Positions 26,864 through 35,179 of a stretch of DNA of 62,562 nucleotides are shown here, in pieces. Position numbers and translations under genes: made by a program. Position 1 is the first letter of the stretch. Each line of letters begins with the position of its first letter. A model generated the notes under the pieces. That model saw only the letters and a list, made by a program, of their open reading frames with translations. It made no database searches and was not told where the DNA came from. This DNA is from Candidatus Accumulibacter contiguus (lineage in GTDB: Bacteria > Pseudomonadota > Gammaproteobacteria > Burkholderiales > Rhodocyclaceae), in assembly GCF_012940005.1 (NCBI RefSeq), contig NZ_SPMX01000011.1:4-62565 (forward strand). The letters are read 5' to 3'.

Positions 26864-27631
26864 ATGCAAATCAGTGGCAGTGTTTTTGTGGTAACGGGTG
26901 CAGGCTCCGGCCTCGGAGCGGAAACGGCGAGCGGCCTGGTCAGCGCTGGTGCAAAGGTGGTGATTGTCGATATCGATGCTGCTGCCGGCGAGGCGCAGGC
27001 CGCGCAACTTGGACCGAACGCGCGCTTTGCCAAGACCGATGTGACCGATGAGGCGAGCGCAAGCGCCGCCATCGAAATGGCCGTCAAGGAATTCGGCGCG
27101 CTGCACGGACTGGTCAACTGTGCCGGTGTCGCACCACCCAAAAAGGTGCTTGGCCGCAATGGCCCGCACGACCTGGCAACTTTTGCGCGCGTCGTAAACA
27201 TCAATCTGATCGGCACCTTCAACATGATTCGTCTTGCTGCCGAAGCGATCAGCAAGAACGAAGCGAACGAGGACGGTGAGCGTGGGGTGATCGTCAACAC
27301 CGCATCAATCGCCGCCTACGACGGCCAGATTGGCCAGGCCGCCTATGCCTCTTCGAAGGCGGCTGTCGTTGGCCTGACGCTGCCGGTCGCGCGCGAGCTC
27401 GCAGAGCATGGCATCCGCGTCGTCACCATCGCCCCAGGTATCTTCGGGACGCCGATGATGAAGGGCCTGCCACAACCCGTTCAGGATACGCTGAGCAAGA
27501 TGGTGCCGTTCCCATCGCGCCTGGGCTATCCTGCCGAGTATGCAGCGCTGGTCCGGCACATCTGCGAGAACACTTATCTGAACGGTGAAGTCATCCGTCT
27601 CGACGGTGCCATCCGGATGCCAGGGAAGTAA
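26864..27631 (+). CDS. SDR 3-hydroxyacyl-CoA dehydrogenase (type 2, HSD10-like)
   Basis: A 255-residue short-chain dehydrogenase with the cofactor motif [15 protein letters not shown] ending the second strand (an acidic residue there favours NAD), NCAGVA, the catalytic Ser of [11 protein letters not shown] and the YASSK motif. The closest well-known type is 3-hydroxyacyl-CoA dehydrogenase type 2 (17-beta-HSD10), recognisable by [17 protein letters not shown] and [14 protein letters not shown] at the end. It would interconvert (S)-3-hydroxyacyl-CoA and 3-ketoacyl-CoA. It is not the usual PhaB, so reduction to the (R) form may be encoded elsewhere. First of a plus-strand operon with the thiolase and two MaoC genes. 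Confidence 0.88.
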   Translation: MQISGSVFVVTGAGSGLGAETASGLVSAGAKVVIVDIDAAAGEAQAAQLGPNARFAKTDVTDEASASAAIEMAVKEFGALHGLVNCAGVAPPKKVLGRNGPHDLATFARVVNINLIGTFNMIRLAAEAISKNEANEDGERGVIVNTASIAAYDGQIGQAAYASSKAAVVGLTLPVARELAEHGIRVVTIAPGIFGTPMMKGLPQPVQDTLSKMVPFPSRLGYPAEYAALVRHICENTYLNGEVIRLDGAIRMPGK

Positions 27632-27690
27632 GTTCTGACCTGCAATTAATTTCAATCGGGCAAGAGTCGTTGTAATAATAGGAGTGTTTT

Positions 27691-28872
27691 ATGAGTGAAT
27701 CCGTTGTCATCGTAGGCGCGAAGCGCACGCCAGTGGGCGCCTTCCAGGGTCAGTTTGCGGGTTTGACGGCCACGCAACTCGGTAGTGTCGCGATCAAGGC
27801 CGCAGTCGAGCAGGCGGGTGTCAAGGTCGAGGATATCGATGAGGCACTGATGGGCTGCTGCTTGATGGCCGGCTTGCGTCAGGCCCCCGCACGCCAGGCG
27901 GTCCTGGGCGCAGGTCTGCCAAAGTCGGTGCCTTGCACCACCCTGACCAAGATGTGCAGCTCTGCCCAGAAATCGGTCATGATCGCGCACGACGAACTGC
28001 TGGCTGGTTCGATCAACATCGCAGTGGCCGGTGGCATGGAGTCGATGACCAATGCTCCGCATGTACTGACCACCGCTCGCACGGGTTACCGGCTGGGAAA
28101 TGGGGTGCTGCATGACCACATGTTCCTCGACGGTCTTGAGGATGCGTACGAGCAAGGCAAACTAATGGGCGCCTTTGCTGAACTGTGCGTAGATAAATAT
28201 GCTTTCTCGCGCGAAGCGATGGATGCCTTCGCGATTGAATCAGTGACGCGTGCACAGAACGCAGTCACTTCCGGTGTCTTCAAGGACGAGATCGCACCGG
28301 TCACTGTTACCAGCCGCAAGGGTGAGGAAGTGATTGCCCTCGACGAGACACCGATGAAATGCGACGTTTCGAAGATCGCCAAACTCAAGCCGGCCTTCAA
28401 GAAGGATGGGGCGGTGACGCCGGCGAACTCGTCTTCGATCTCTGACGGTGCTGCGGCATTTGTCCTGATGCGCGAATCGGACGCCAAGGCAGCCGGCATC
28501 GTGCCTCTGGCGCGGATCGCTGGCCATGCCACTTTTGCGCAAGAACCGGCCTGGTTTACGACCGCGCCGGTGTTTGCCTTCCAGAAACTGTTGAAGAATG
28601 TGGGATGGCAGACTACGGATGTTGACCTCTGGGAAATCAACGAGGCTTTCGCTGCAGTGACCATGGTGTCGATGCGTGATCTCGATCTGCCGCACGACAA
28701 GGTTAACGTCAATGGTGGTGCCTGTGCGCTGGGCCATCCGATCGGCGCCACGGGGTCACGGATTCTGGTGACACTGCTCTACGCACTCAAGGCGCGTGGT
28801 CTCAAGCGCGGCATCGCGGGCCTCTGCGCTGGCGGCGGCGAAGCCACCGCGATCGCCCTGGAAATTCTCTGA
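27691..28872 (+). CDS. Acetyl-CoA acetyltransferase (thiolase)
   Basis: A 393-residue thiolase, the exact length of PhaA-type enzymes. The acyl-enzyme cysteine is Cys89 in LTKMCSSAQKSVM, the base histidine is in CALGHPIGATGSR, and the second cysteine is in GIAGLCAGGGEATA. It condenses two acetyl-CoA to acetoacetyl-CoA for PHB or thiolyses 3-ketoacyl-CoA in the other direction. The start is preceded by an AGGAG. Fifty-nine bases after the SDR stop and followed within 60 bases by the MaoC pair, it is part of the same operon. Whether it is biosynthetic or degradative cannot be told from sequence. Confidence 0.93.
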   Translation: MSESVVIVGAKRTPVGAFQGQFAGLTATQLGSVAIKAAVEQAGVKVEDIDEALMGCCLMAGLRQAPARQAVLGAGLPKSVPCTTLTKMCSSAQKSVMIAHDELLAGSINIAVAGGMESMTNAPHVLTTARTGYRLGNGVLHDHMFLDGLEDAYEQGKLMGAFAELCVDKYAFSREAMDAFAIESVTRAQNAVTSGVFKDEIAPVTVTSRKGEEVIALDETPMKCDVSKIAKLKPAFKKDGAVTPANSSSISDGAAAFVLMRESDAKAAGIVPLARIAGHATFAQEPAWFTTAPVFAFQKLLKNVGWQTTDVDLWEINEAFAAVTMVSMRDLDLPHDKVNVNGGACALGHPIGATGSRILVTLLYALKARGLKRGIAGLCAGGGEATAIALEIL

Positions 28873-28930
28873 TCAAGTCGCCACACGGCGTTTCCACCCC
28901 GGTCTCCGGGGTGGTCCAGGAGTGAAACAG

Positions 28931-29371
28931 ATGTTGATTGACAAGAAACACATTGGCATGAAAGTGCCGCAACATTCCGTCCATTTGACGGCATGGCAAT
29001 TGAAGTGGTTCGCCAAGGCGACGGGTGAAACGAACCCGATCTACTTCGACGAAGAGGCCGCGAAGAAGGCCGGTCTGCCGGGCGTGCTGGCGCCACCGAC
29101 CTTTTTCTTCTGCATGGACATGGACAAGGAACATCCCTTCGATTACCTCGAAACCATGGGCTGCGATCTCGGCAAGATGCTGCACGGCGAACAGTCGTTC
29201 GTGTATCACAAGCCGGTCTATGCCGGCGATACGCTGACTTTCGATGGCGAGATTACCGACATCTACGACAAGAAGAATGGTGCTCTGCAGTTCGTCGTCA
29301 AGGATGTCAAGGTGCGCCGGCAGGGCGAATTGGTGTGCGATGTGCACTCCGTGATGGTTATTCGGGCATAG
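28931..29371 (+). CDS. MaoC-type hot-dog protein, FAS1-like dehydratase subunit
   Basis: A 146-residue single hot-dog domain of the MaoC N-terminal (FAS1-like dehydratase) type: FAKATGETNPIYFDEEAAKKAGLPGVLAPPTFFF, then QSFVYHKPVYAGDTLTFDGEITDIYDKK. The usual catalytic Asp and His of the hydratase motif are replaced (Glu and Tyr positions in ATGETNPIYF), as in the non-catalytic partner of heterodimeric (R)-hydratases such as HadAB or ChsH1-ChsH2. The ATG at 28931 has CAGGAG about eight bases ahead; an upstream start would overlap thiolase. The partner gene starts 11 bases after its stop. Confidence 0.82.
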   Translation: MLIDKKHIGMKVPQHSVHLTAWQLKWFAKATGETNPIYFDEEAAKKAGLPGVLAPPTFFFCMDMDKEHPFDYLETMGCDLGKMLHGEQSFVYHKPVYAGDTLTFDGEITDIYDKKNGALQFVVKDVKVRRQGELVCDVHSVMVIRA

Positions 29372-29382
29372 GGGGATAGTCG

Positions 29383-29802
29383 ATGACAACAGCGAATTAT
29401 GATGCGCTCAAGGTGGGCGACGAGATTCCTTCGTTGACCACCGAGCCGGTGTCTCGTCTGACCTTGGCCCTGTATGCCACGGGTTCCGGCGACCATCATC
29501 CCCTGCACCTCGACCAGGATTATGTCCGCTCGAAAGGGATACCTGATGTCTTTGCGCACGGCATGCTGGGCATGGCTTACCTGGGTCGCATGCTGACGCA
29601 ATGGGTGCCACAGGAAGCGATCCGCAGTTTCGGGGTGCGCTTTACGGCCATCACCCAGATCGGCGAGCGCATGGTGTGCACCGGCAAGGTGGTCGAGAAA
29701 CTGGAGCAGGGTGGGGAAAAATGTGTTCGCCTCGAGTTGACCTGTGCCAACGAGCAGGGTGAGGCAAAACACAAGGCAGATGCCGTGGTGGCATTGGCCT
29801 GA
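29383..29802 (+). CDS. MaoC-type (R)-specific enoyl-CoA hydratase, catalytic subunit
   Basis: A 139-residue hot-dog protein with the hydratase-2 motif YATGSGDHHPLHLD, in which Asp37 and His42 have the five-residue spacing of catalytic Asp31 and His36 in Aeromonas PhaJ, followed by HGMLGMAYLGRML. It would hydrate enoyl-CoA to (R)-3-hydroxyacyl-CoA, exactly the substrate of PHA synthase. It directly follows the non-catalytic MaoC gene and probably forms a heterodimer with it. A hairpin terminator 33 bases downstream separates it from phaE. Confidence 0.85.
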   Translation: MTTANYDALKVGDEIPSLTTEPVSRLTLALYATGSGDHHPLHLDQDYVRSKGIPDVFAHGMLGMAYLGRMLTQWVPQEAIRSFGVRFTAITQIGERMVCTGKVVEKLEQGGEKCVRLELTCANEQGEAKHKADAVVALA

Positions 29803-29834
29803 TACCGTCAGCAGGCCAGTAAAGCTGCAAGATC

Positions 29835-29862
29835 GCGGCCGTCGCCAGACGGCCGCAGTTTT
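29835..29862 (+). terminator. Intrinsic terminator between the MaoC pair and phaE
   Basis: Nine-base arms GCGGCCGTC and GACGGCCGC around GCCA, followed by AGTTTTGTT. This splits the dehydrogenase-thiolase-hydratase operon from the class III synthase operon. Confidence 0.7.
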
Positions 29863-29947
29863 GTTGTAGAGTGCACCCCGTCTACCGCAGGGCATCCGCC
29901 TACCGTGGCGGTAGGCGTGTCCGATACACTGAAAGGAGATCACAGGA

Positions 29948-31024
29948 GTGGAAAACAAGAATCCGAATGAGCAACTGGGCGGCGTCGTCAACGCTTGGGC
30001 CGAGTCGCAGAAGCGCTTGTGGGGCGACTGGTCCCAGATGCTGCAGAATCTCCCGGGCGGTCAGGAAGGCCCAGTCGCCGCGGTCAAGCAAGGCGTTGAA
30101 GCCGCCACCAAAGGTACGAACGAAGCAGCACGTTTGCTGATGGATCGTATGACCGGTAGCCATAATGCGATGAACCGTGTCATGGATTTCTTTTTCAAGT
30201 CCATGAAAGTCGTGGCTCCCAACCTCGAGGCCAACAAGGATTGGCGCCCCGACCTCAAGGGTTTTGCCGAGCAGTGGGCCAAGGAGTCGACGGCCATGCT
30301 CGAGCGCAGTTTTGGCATGGGTTCGCACATCGGTAATCTGAGTGGAACCTTGAGCAAGGATTTGCCCGAAGCCATGGGTCCCTGGTTGTCGTTTCTGATG
30401 CAGGCGGCTTCGTCCGGGCACATCGGCGAGGCGATGCTCGGCGGTACCGCCGGACTCAATCGCCTGCTGTCGATGGAAGGCGACGCCAGTGCGCTGGCGG
30501 GCGTCGGTCAGATTCCTCTCTTTGGCGCTTCTCGTGAGAAGAACGCCAAGTTGTTGCGGTTGGTCGACGCGGTCGTTGATCTGCGCAAGACCAGTCTGAA
30601 TTTCCACAAGGCATTCGCCGATGCGTTGTCCAGAGCCGTCGAGGCGACAGTGGAAGAACTCGGCAAAGTGGCTGCCAAGGGTGAAAAGATCACCGCTGTG
30701 CGCCAACTGATGGGCCTCTGGTACCGTACTGCCGACAAATCGTTGCTGGTGACCTTCAATACGCAAGAGTTCCTCGATACGCAAAACGCGTTTACCAAGG
30801 CCCAGCAGCAATTTAAACTGGCACAACGCGAGGTCGTCGAGGACATCTTCCGCAGTCTCGACATGCCTACTCGCAGCGAACTGGACGAAACCTACCAGGT
30901 GATCCACGAACTCAAGAAGGAGATCCGAGCGCTCAAAAAGGGACTGCCTCCGGCAGCACAAGTTGCAGCCAAGGGCGGCGTTGCGGCTCGCAAGGCAGCA
31001 GTAGCGCGTGCCAAGAGCGAGTGA
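29948..31024 (+). CDS. phaE: Class III PHA synthase subunit PhaE
   Basis: A 358-residue helical protein of the PhaE family: the N-terminal WAESQKRLWGDWSQML and the C-terminal helix IFRSLDMPTRSELDETYQVIHELKKEIRALKK are family features, and the latter helix closely resembles the region that stabilises PhaC. The last 25 residues are Ala/Arg/Lys-rich. PhaE has no catalytic triad; it activates PhaC, and the two form a complex on granules. The start is GTG, with AAGGAG eight bases before it. The phaC partner follows 66 bases downstream. Confidence 0.9.
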   Translation: MENKNPNEQLGGVVNAWAESQKRLWGDWSQMLQNLPGGQEGPVAAVKQGVEAATKGTNEAARLLMDRMTGSHNAMNRVMDFFFKSMKVVAPNLEANKDWRPDLKGFAEQWAKESTAMLERSFGMGSHIGNLSGTLSKDLPEAMGPWLSFLMQAASSGHIGEAMLGGTAGLNRLLSMEGDASALAGVGQIPLFGASREKNAKLLRLVDAVVDLRKTSLNFHKAFADALSRAVEATVEELGKVAAKGEKITAVRQLMGLWYRTADKSLLVTFNTQEFLDTQNAFTKAQQQFKLAQREVVEDIFRSLDMPTRSELDETYQVIHELKKEIRALKKGLPPAAQVAAKGGVAARKAAVARAKSE

Positions 31025-31090
31025 GCCGAAGCCTGAATGTTGTTTTTGATCGGCTTTACAAGCTAATAGACCGTTAGGAGGGTGCTACCC

Positions 31091-32197
31091 ATGTTTTCTT
31101 TCCCAATCCAGATTCTTCCCGCTGACCTCATGGCTGAAGCCGCTGCCCTGAACGAGAAGCTCGCCAAGGGCGTCAGCAATCTCACCAATCTGACTGACGA
31201 TGACATCGATATCGGCAGCACGCCAAAAGACGTCATCTTTGAGCAGGATGGCATCAAGGTCTACCATTATCATCCGCTGGTCGAGCCGTCGAAGATCATG
31301 AAGACGCCGCTGATGATCATGCCGCCGCTGATCAATGGTTACGAAGTAGCCGACCTGCAGCCTGATCGATCACTGGTCCGTAATTTGTTGAATCAGGGGA
31401 TCGACGTTTACCTCAACGACTGGGGTTACCCGCGTCAGGTAGACAAGTTCCGCACTCTCGACGACTACATCAACGGCTACTTCGACGATACGGTGGACTT
31501 CATTCGCAAGTACCATGGTGTCGACAAGATTGCCCTGCTGGGTATCTGCCAGGGTGGCGCCATGTCAACCACCTACGCGACGCTCAATCCGGACAAGATC
31601 AGCCACCTGGTTCTGACCGTGTCGCCGATCGATTTCGACGCCTACAAGGCGAATCACAAGCCGCACGAGGGCTTGATGTTCACCATGGGGGGTGAAGCCG
31701 ACGTGGAGAAAATGGTTGCCGTGCATGGCAATGTACCGGCCACTGTGCTCAACGAGTCGTTCATGATGGCTTCGCCGTTTATCCTGAACTACGGCAAGTA
31801 CGCTGACGTGATCGATATTCTTGACGACCGTCTGGCCTTGCAGAACTTCCTGCGCATGGAAAAATGGCTGTTTGGCGGCCCCGACGCCGTCGGCCAGATG
31901 TTCAAGGAGTTCATCCGCGACTACCTCAAAGGAAACAAACTCGTCAAGGGTACCCTCGAGGTTGGTGGCCGCAAGGTGGACCTCAAGGAACTCACGATTC
32001 CGATCCTCAACATCTTTGCCGAAAAGGATCACATCGTGCCGCCGCCGTGCACCGTTGCTCTCGGCAAGTATGTAGGCAGCAAGGACTACACCGAGTTTGC
32101 CATTGCCACGGGCCACATCGGCATCTACACCGGCGGCTTGTCGCAAAAGGTCCTGGCGCCGAAGGTTGCCAGTTGGATGCGCGAGCGCGGCGCCTGA
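31091..32197 (+). CDS. phaC: Class III PHA synthase subunit PhaC
   Basis: A 368-residue alpha/beta hydrolase-fold synthase of class III length (Allochromatium PhaC is about 355). The box LLGICQGGAMS contains Cys153; Asp313 (AEKDHIVPP) and His342 (TGHIGIY) complete the triad. The motif LNDWGYPRQVDKFRTLDDYINGY is characteristic. With PhaE it polymerises (R)-3-hydroxyacyl-CoA, usually short-chain. The ATG at 31091 follows TAGGAGG by about ten bases. It is the second complete PHA synthase in the window, besides the class I enzyme. A nine-base-arm hairpin follows the stop. Confidence 0.95.
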   Translation: MFSFPIQILPADLMAEAAALNEKLAKGVSNLTNLTDDDIDIGSTPKDVIFEQDGIKVYHYHPLVEPSKIMKTPLMIMPPLINGYEVADLQPDRSLVRNLLNQGIDVYLNDWGYPRQVDKFRTLDDYINGYFDDTVDFIRKYHGVDKIALLGICQGGAMSTTYATLNPDKISHLVLTVSPIDFDAYKANHKPHEGLMFTMGGEADVEKMVAVHGNVPATVLNESFMMASPFILNYGKYADVIDILDDRLALQNFLRMEKWLFGGPDAVGQMFKEFIRDYLKGNKLVKGTLEVGGRKVDLKELTIPILNIFAEKDHIVPPPCTVALGKYVGSKDYTEFAIATGHIGIYTGGLSQKVLAPKVASWMRERGA

Positions 32198-32209
32198 AGT
32201 CTGTAGCAG

Positions 32210-32231
32210 CTCGCGTCCGTCTGGACGCGAG
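32210..32231 (+). terminator. Hairpin after class III phaC
   Basis: CTCGCGTCC and GGACGCGAG flank a GTCT loop 12 bases after the stop. Only two T residues follow, so it may act mainly as an mRNA 3' end barrier. Confidence 0.5.
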
Positions 32232-32329
32232 TTGATGGGAGGCGCCCTGGAAAGTGAGTTCGTGACTGCTTCGGCAGAGTGCCGCGAAGAGGGCGCTTCC
32301 ACCTCTCGGGGTCTCCTGCGGCAGCCATC

Positions 32330-33040
32330 ATGACCCTTGCCATTACGCGTGCCATGTTTGCTCAGGTCCCGGCGCTGATCGTACGTCCGCTGGGTGGAGA
32401 TGCTCCGGCGCCGACGGTGGTGTGGCTGCACGGGTTTGGCGCCGACAAGGAGCTGCATCTGCCCGAACTGTGCTGTTTAGCCGAGGCGGGGCTGCTGGCT
32501 GTCGGCATGGATGCGGTAGGTCACGGCCAGCGCCGGCTCGCCGATTTCGAACAACAATTTTCCGGGTCGCCAACGGGCAACCCCCGACTCTTCGATCGCC
32601 TCGTCAGCCGGACGGCTGCCGAGTTACCGCAATTCCTCGACATGCTGGTCGAGGGCGGTCTGACTGATCCGAAGCGAGTCGCCGTTGCCGGTGTTTCGAT
32701 GGGTGGCTGCATCGTTTACGGAGCGGTTACTGCTGATCGGCGCATTGGTGCGGCGGCTGCGCTCCTCGGTTCGCCTGAATGGCTGCTCCCGGACAGCCCT
32801 CATCTCGCCCTTGACCGTTTTTTCCCCACTGCGCTTCTCTCGATCACCGCCGAGAACGACACGGTCGTTCCGCCGGCAGCCGCCCAGGCCCTGCACGCCA
32901 GGCTCTTGCCTCGCTATCGCGAGCATCCGGATCGGCTGAGCTATCGGGAGATTGCGGGTGCTCCCCATTTCATGAGTCCGGAAGACTGGGCCAGCGCCGT
33001 CGGTCTGGCCAGAGCATGGCTGACGAGCTTCCTGTTCTGA
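32330..33040 (+). CDS. Alpha/beta hydrolase, dienelactone hydrolase-like
   Basis: A 236-residue hydrolase with HGFGADKE after strand 3, the nucleophile elbow GVSMGGCI (serine), an aspartate in TAENDTVVPP and a histidine in GAPHFMSPEDW, giving a full triad. The short compact form suggests an esterase of the dienelactone hydrolase or BAAT/prolyl-oligopeptidase-like group. The substrate is unknown. It could hydrolyse PHA-derived esters or oligomers given its place just after class III phaC, but this is inference. The ATG is 132 bases after phaC. Confidence 0.75.
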   Translation: MTLAITRAMFAQVPALIVRPLGGDAPAPTVVWLHGFGADKELHLPELCCLAEAGLLAVGMDAVGHGQRRLADFEQQFSGSPTGNPRLFDRLVSRTAAELPQFLDMLVEGGLTDPKRVAVAGVSMGGCIVYGAVTADRRIGAAAALLGSPEWLLPDSPHLALDRFFPTALLSITAENDTVVPPAAAQALHARLLPRYREHPDRLSYREIAGAPHFMSPEDWASAVGLARAWLTSFLF

Positions 33041-33066
33041 CAACCAAAGACATGCACCTGGATGGC

Positions 33067-33594
33067 TCACTGCGGGTTGCCCTCGACCCGGCTTGCCGGT
33101 ACGCCGGCTGAGGCCGGGCGAGCTTCTTCCGCTTCGAGGCCGGCGATGACTTCACCGGCGATGCGGTACGATTTGCCGCGGAAGAGGGCGACGATCCTGC
33201 CGTTGTGATTGCGGATGGTGGTGTCGTAGACGCCGGTACGCCCGGAACGAGAACGTTCCTCGCACTCGGCTTCGAGAAGTTCGCCTTCCCTTGCTGGTGT
33301 GAGAAAGTCGATGTGGCACGCCGAGGCGACGGTATTCCGGTTGTAGGCGTTGCAGGCATAGGCGAAAGCCGAGTCGGCGAGGGTGAACAGATATCCGCCG
33401 TGACAGATATGGTGGCCGTTGACCATATCCGGCCGAACGACCATCGTCAGCCGCGAATATCCTGGGCGAACGCAGATGATCTGCAGGCCAATCAGCTTGC
33501 TCGCCGCGTCGCGGCTGTACATGGCCGCTGCGGTCTGTTCGGCGAGTCGGGTGGCAGCTTCCGAATCGGCGGCACTGGGGGTGTTCCTGGGCAT
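33067..33594 (-). CDS. PaaI-type hot-dog acyl-CoA thioesterase
   Basis: A 175-residue hot-dog protein with the PaaI signature [27 protein letters not shown], where Asp of LADSAF is catalytic, then [36 protein letters not shown]. PaaI hydrolyses hydroxyphenylacetyl-CoA and related thioesters, clearing dead-end CoA esters in phenylacetate breakdown. No other paa genes are present, so the substrate here is open; it may instead release CoA from acyl-CoA in PHA metabolism. The last 25 residues are an extra acidic, proline-containing tail. Convergent with the preceding hydrolase. Confidence 0.85.
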   Translation of the reverse strand: MPRNTPSAADSEAATRLAEQTAAAMYSRDAASKLIGLQIICVRPGYSRLTMVVRPDMVNGHHICHGGYLFTLADSAFAYACNAYNRNTVASACHIDFLTPAREGELLEAECEERSRSGRTGVYDTTIRNHNGRIVALFRGKSYRIAGEVIAGLEAEEARPASAGVPASRVEGNPQ

Positions 33595-33844
33595 GAAACT
33601 TCCTTCGCTAGACAGACTGGGCTGGAGAAATACATGGTTTCCGATGTCGGACGAAACGGGCCATCGGACGTTTAGCTCCTATCCCCCGCGGTATTGCCGC
33701 CGCATCACTGGAGACCGGAAGCCATGCACCTTGCCACCCTGCGCCGCTGGCGTCAATCACTCGTGTTGCTCGCGGCCGCTTGTTCTGCATCGTGGAAGCG
33801 AAGCTGGCGGTATACTCGACGCCTTTTCATTCGAGCAGTTCTTC

Positions 33845-35170
33845 ATGTCCAAACCAAAAAACATCGGTTTCGTTTCACTGGGTTGCCCGAAGGCGCTCGT
33901 CGACTCGGAACAGATTCTCACCAGATTGCGCGCCGAGGGCTATCTGATTTCACCTTCCTATGAAGGCGCCGATCTGGTCGTCGTCAATACCTGCGGTTTC
34001 ATCGATGCCGCGGTCGAGGAGTCGCTCGATGCCATCGGCGAGGCCCTGACCGCGAACGGCAAGGTGATCGTCACTGGTTGCCTGGGAGCACGGGAAGAAG
34101 TGATCCGCCAGGCGCACCCGCAGGTGCTGGCGGTGACCGGCCCGCATGCCGCCGACGAAGTGCTGCAGCAGGTGCATGCGCATTTGCCGCAGCCGCACGA
34201 CCCGTTCTCCAGCCTGCTACCGCCGCAGGGCATCAAGCTGACGCCGCAGCATTTTGCCTACCTGAAGATTTCCGAGGGCTGCAATCACAGTTGCACCTTC
34301 TGCATCATCCCCTCGATGCGCGGACCTCTGGTCAGCAGACCGATCGGTGAGGTGCTGCAGGAAGCCAGGACGCTGGCCGACGCCGGCGTGCGCGAACTGC
34401 TCGTCATTTCGCAGGACACCAGCGCCTACGGTGTCGATGTGAAGTACCGAACCGGCTTTTTCGGTGGTCGTCCGCTGCGGACCCGGCTGCAGGAACTCTG
34501 CGAAGCGCTGGCAGAACTGGGCATCTGGGTGCGCCTGCACTACGTATATCCGTATCCGAGCGTCGATGCGCTGCTGCCGCTGATGGCCGCGGGCAAGCTG
34601 CTGCCGTATCTCGATGTGCCTTTCCAGCACGCCAGCCCGCGCATTCTGAAGGCCATGAAGCGTCCGGCGAGTGCCGAGAACAATCTCGAACGGATCCAGG
34701 CGTGGCGGGCCGTCTGCCCCGAGATCACGGTGCGCAGCACCTTCATCACCGGTTTCCCTGGGGAGAGTGAAGCCGAATTCGAGGAATTGCTGGCCTTCAT
34801 CGCGGCAGCGCGCCTCGATCGCGTCGGCTGTTTCGCCTATTCGCCGGTTGCCGGCGCGGCAGCCAATGCCTTGCCAGGTGCGCTGCCGGAGGAACTTCGC
34901 GAGGAGCGCCGGCGCCGTCTGATGGAGTTACAGGAAGATATCTCTGCAGAGTTGCTGGCGGCGAAGATCGGGCGTGAAATCGACGTCCTGGTCGATGAAG
35001 TGGACGATGAGGGAACGATCGCTCGTTCGGCAGCCGATGCGCCGGAAATCGATGGACTGGTGTTCGTCAATGATCATTTCGACGCCGAACCGGGTGATTT
35101 TCTGCGGGTACGGGTGGTCGATGCCGACGAGCATGATCTGTATGCCGAACTCGCTGCCGAGCCTGCCTGA
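33845..35170 (+). CDS. rimO: Ribosomal protein uS12 methylthiotransferase RimO
   Basis: A 441-residue radical SAM methylthiotransferase that modifies an aspartate of ribosomal protein S12. The N-terminal MTTase domain has cysteines at 14 ([12 protein letters not shown]), 50 (NTCGFI) and 79 (VTGCLGA) for one iron-sulfur cluster. The radical SAM CxxxCxxC is Cys146, Cys150 and Cys153 in [20 protein letters not shown], and a C-terminal TRAM domain ends the protein. [12 protein letters not shown] is a clear RimO rather than MiaB signature. I use the ATG at 33845; longer in-frame starts lie in non-conserved sequence. A TATACT at 33811-33816 may be its -10. Confidence 0.96.
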   Translation: MSKPKNIGFVSLGCPKALVDSEQILTRLRAEGYLISPSYEGADLVVVNTCGFIDAAVEESLDAIGEALTANGKVIVTGCLGAREEVIRQAHPQVLAVTGPHAADEVLQQVHAHLPQPHDPFSSLLPPQGIKLTPQHFAYLKISEGCNHSCTFCIIPSMRGPLVSRPIGEVLQEARTLADAGVRELLVISQDTSAYGVDVKYRTGFFGGRPLRTRLQELCEALAELGIWVRLHYVYPYPSVDALLPLMAAGKLLPYLDVPFQHASPRILKAMKRPASAENNLERIQAWRAVCPEITVRSTFITGFPGESEAEFEELLAFIAAARLDRVGCFAYSPVAGAAANALPGALPEELREERRRRLMELQEDISAELLAAKIGREIDVLVDEVDDEGTIARSAADAPEIDGLVFVNDHFDAEPGDFLRVRVVDADEHDLYAELAAEPA

Positions 35171-35179
35171 GCGGAACGC

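Noticed and set aside
29900-30961. 353-codon minus-strand frame
   Set aside because: Antisense to phaE, which is the recognisable gene.
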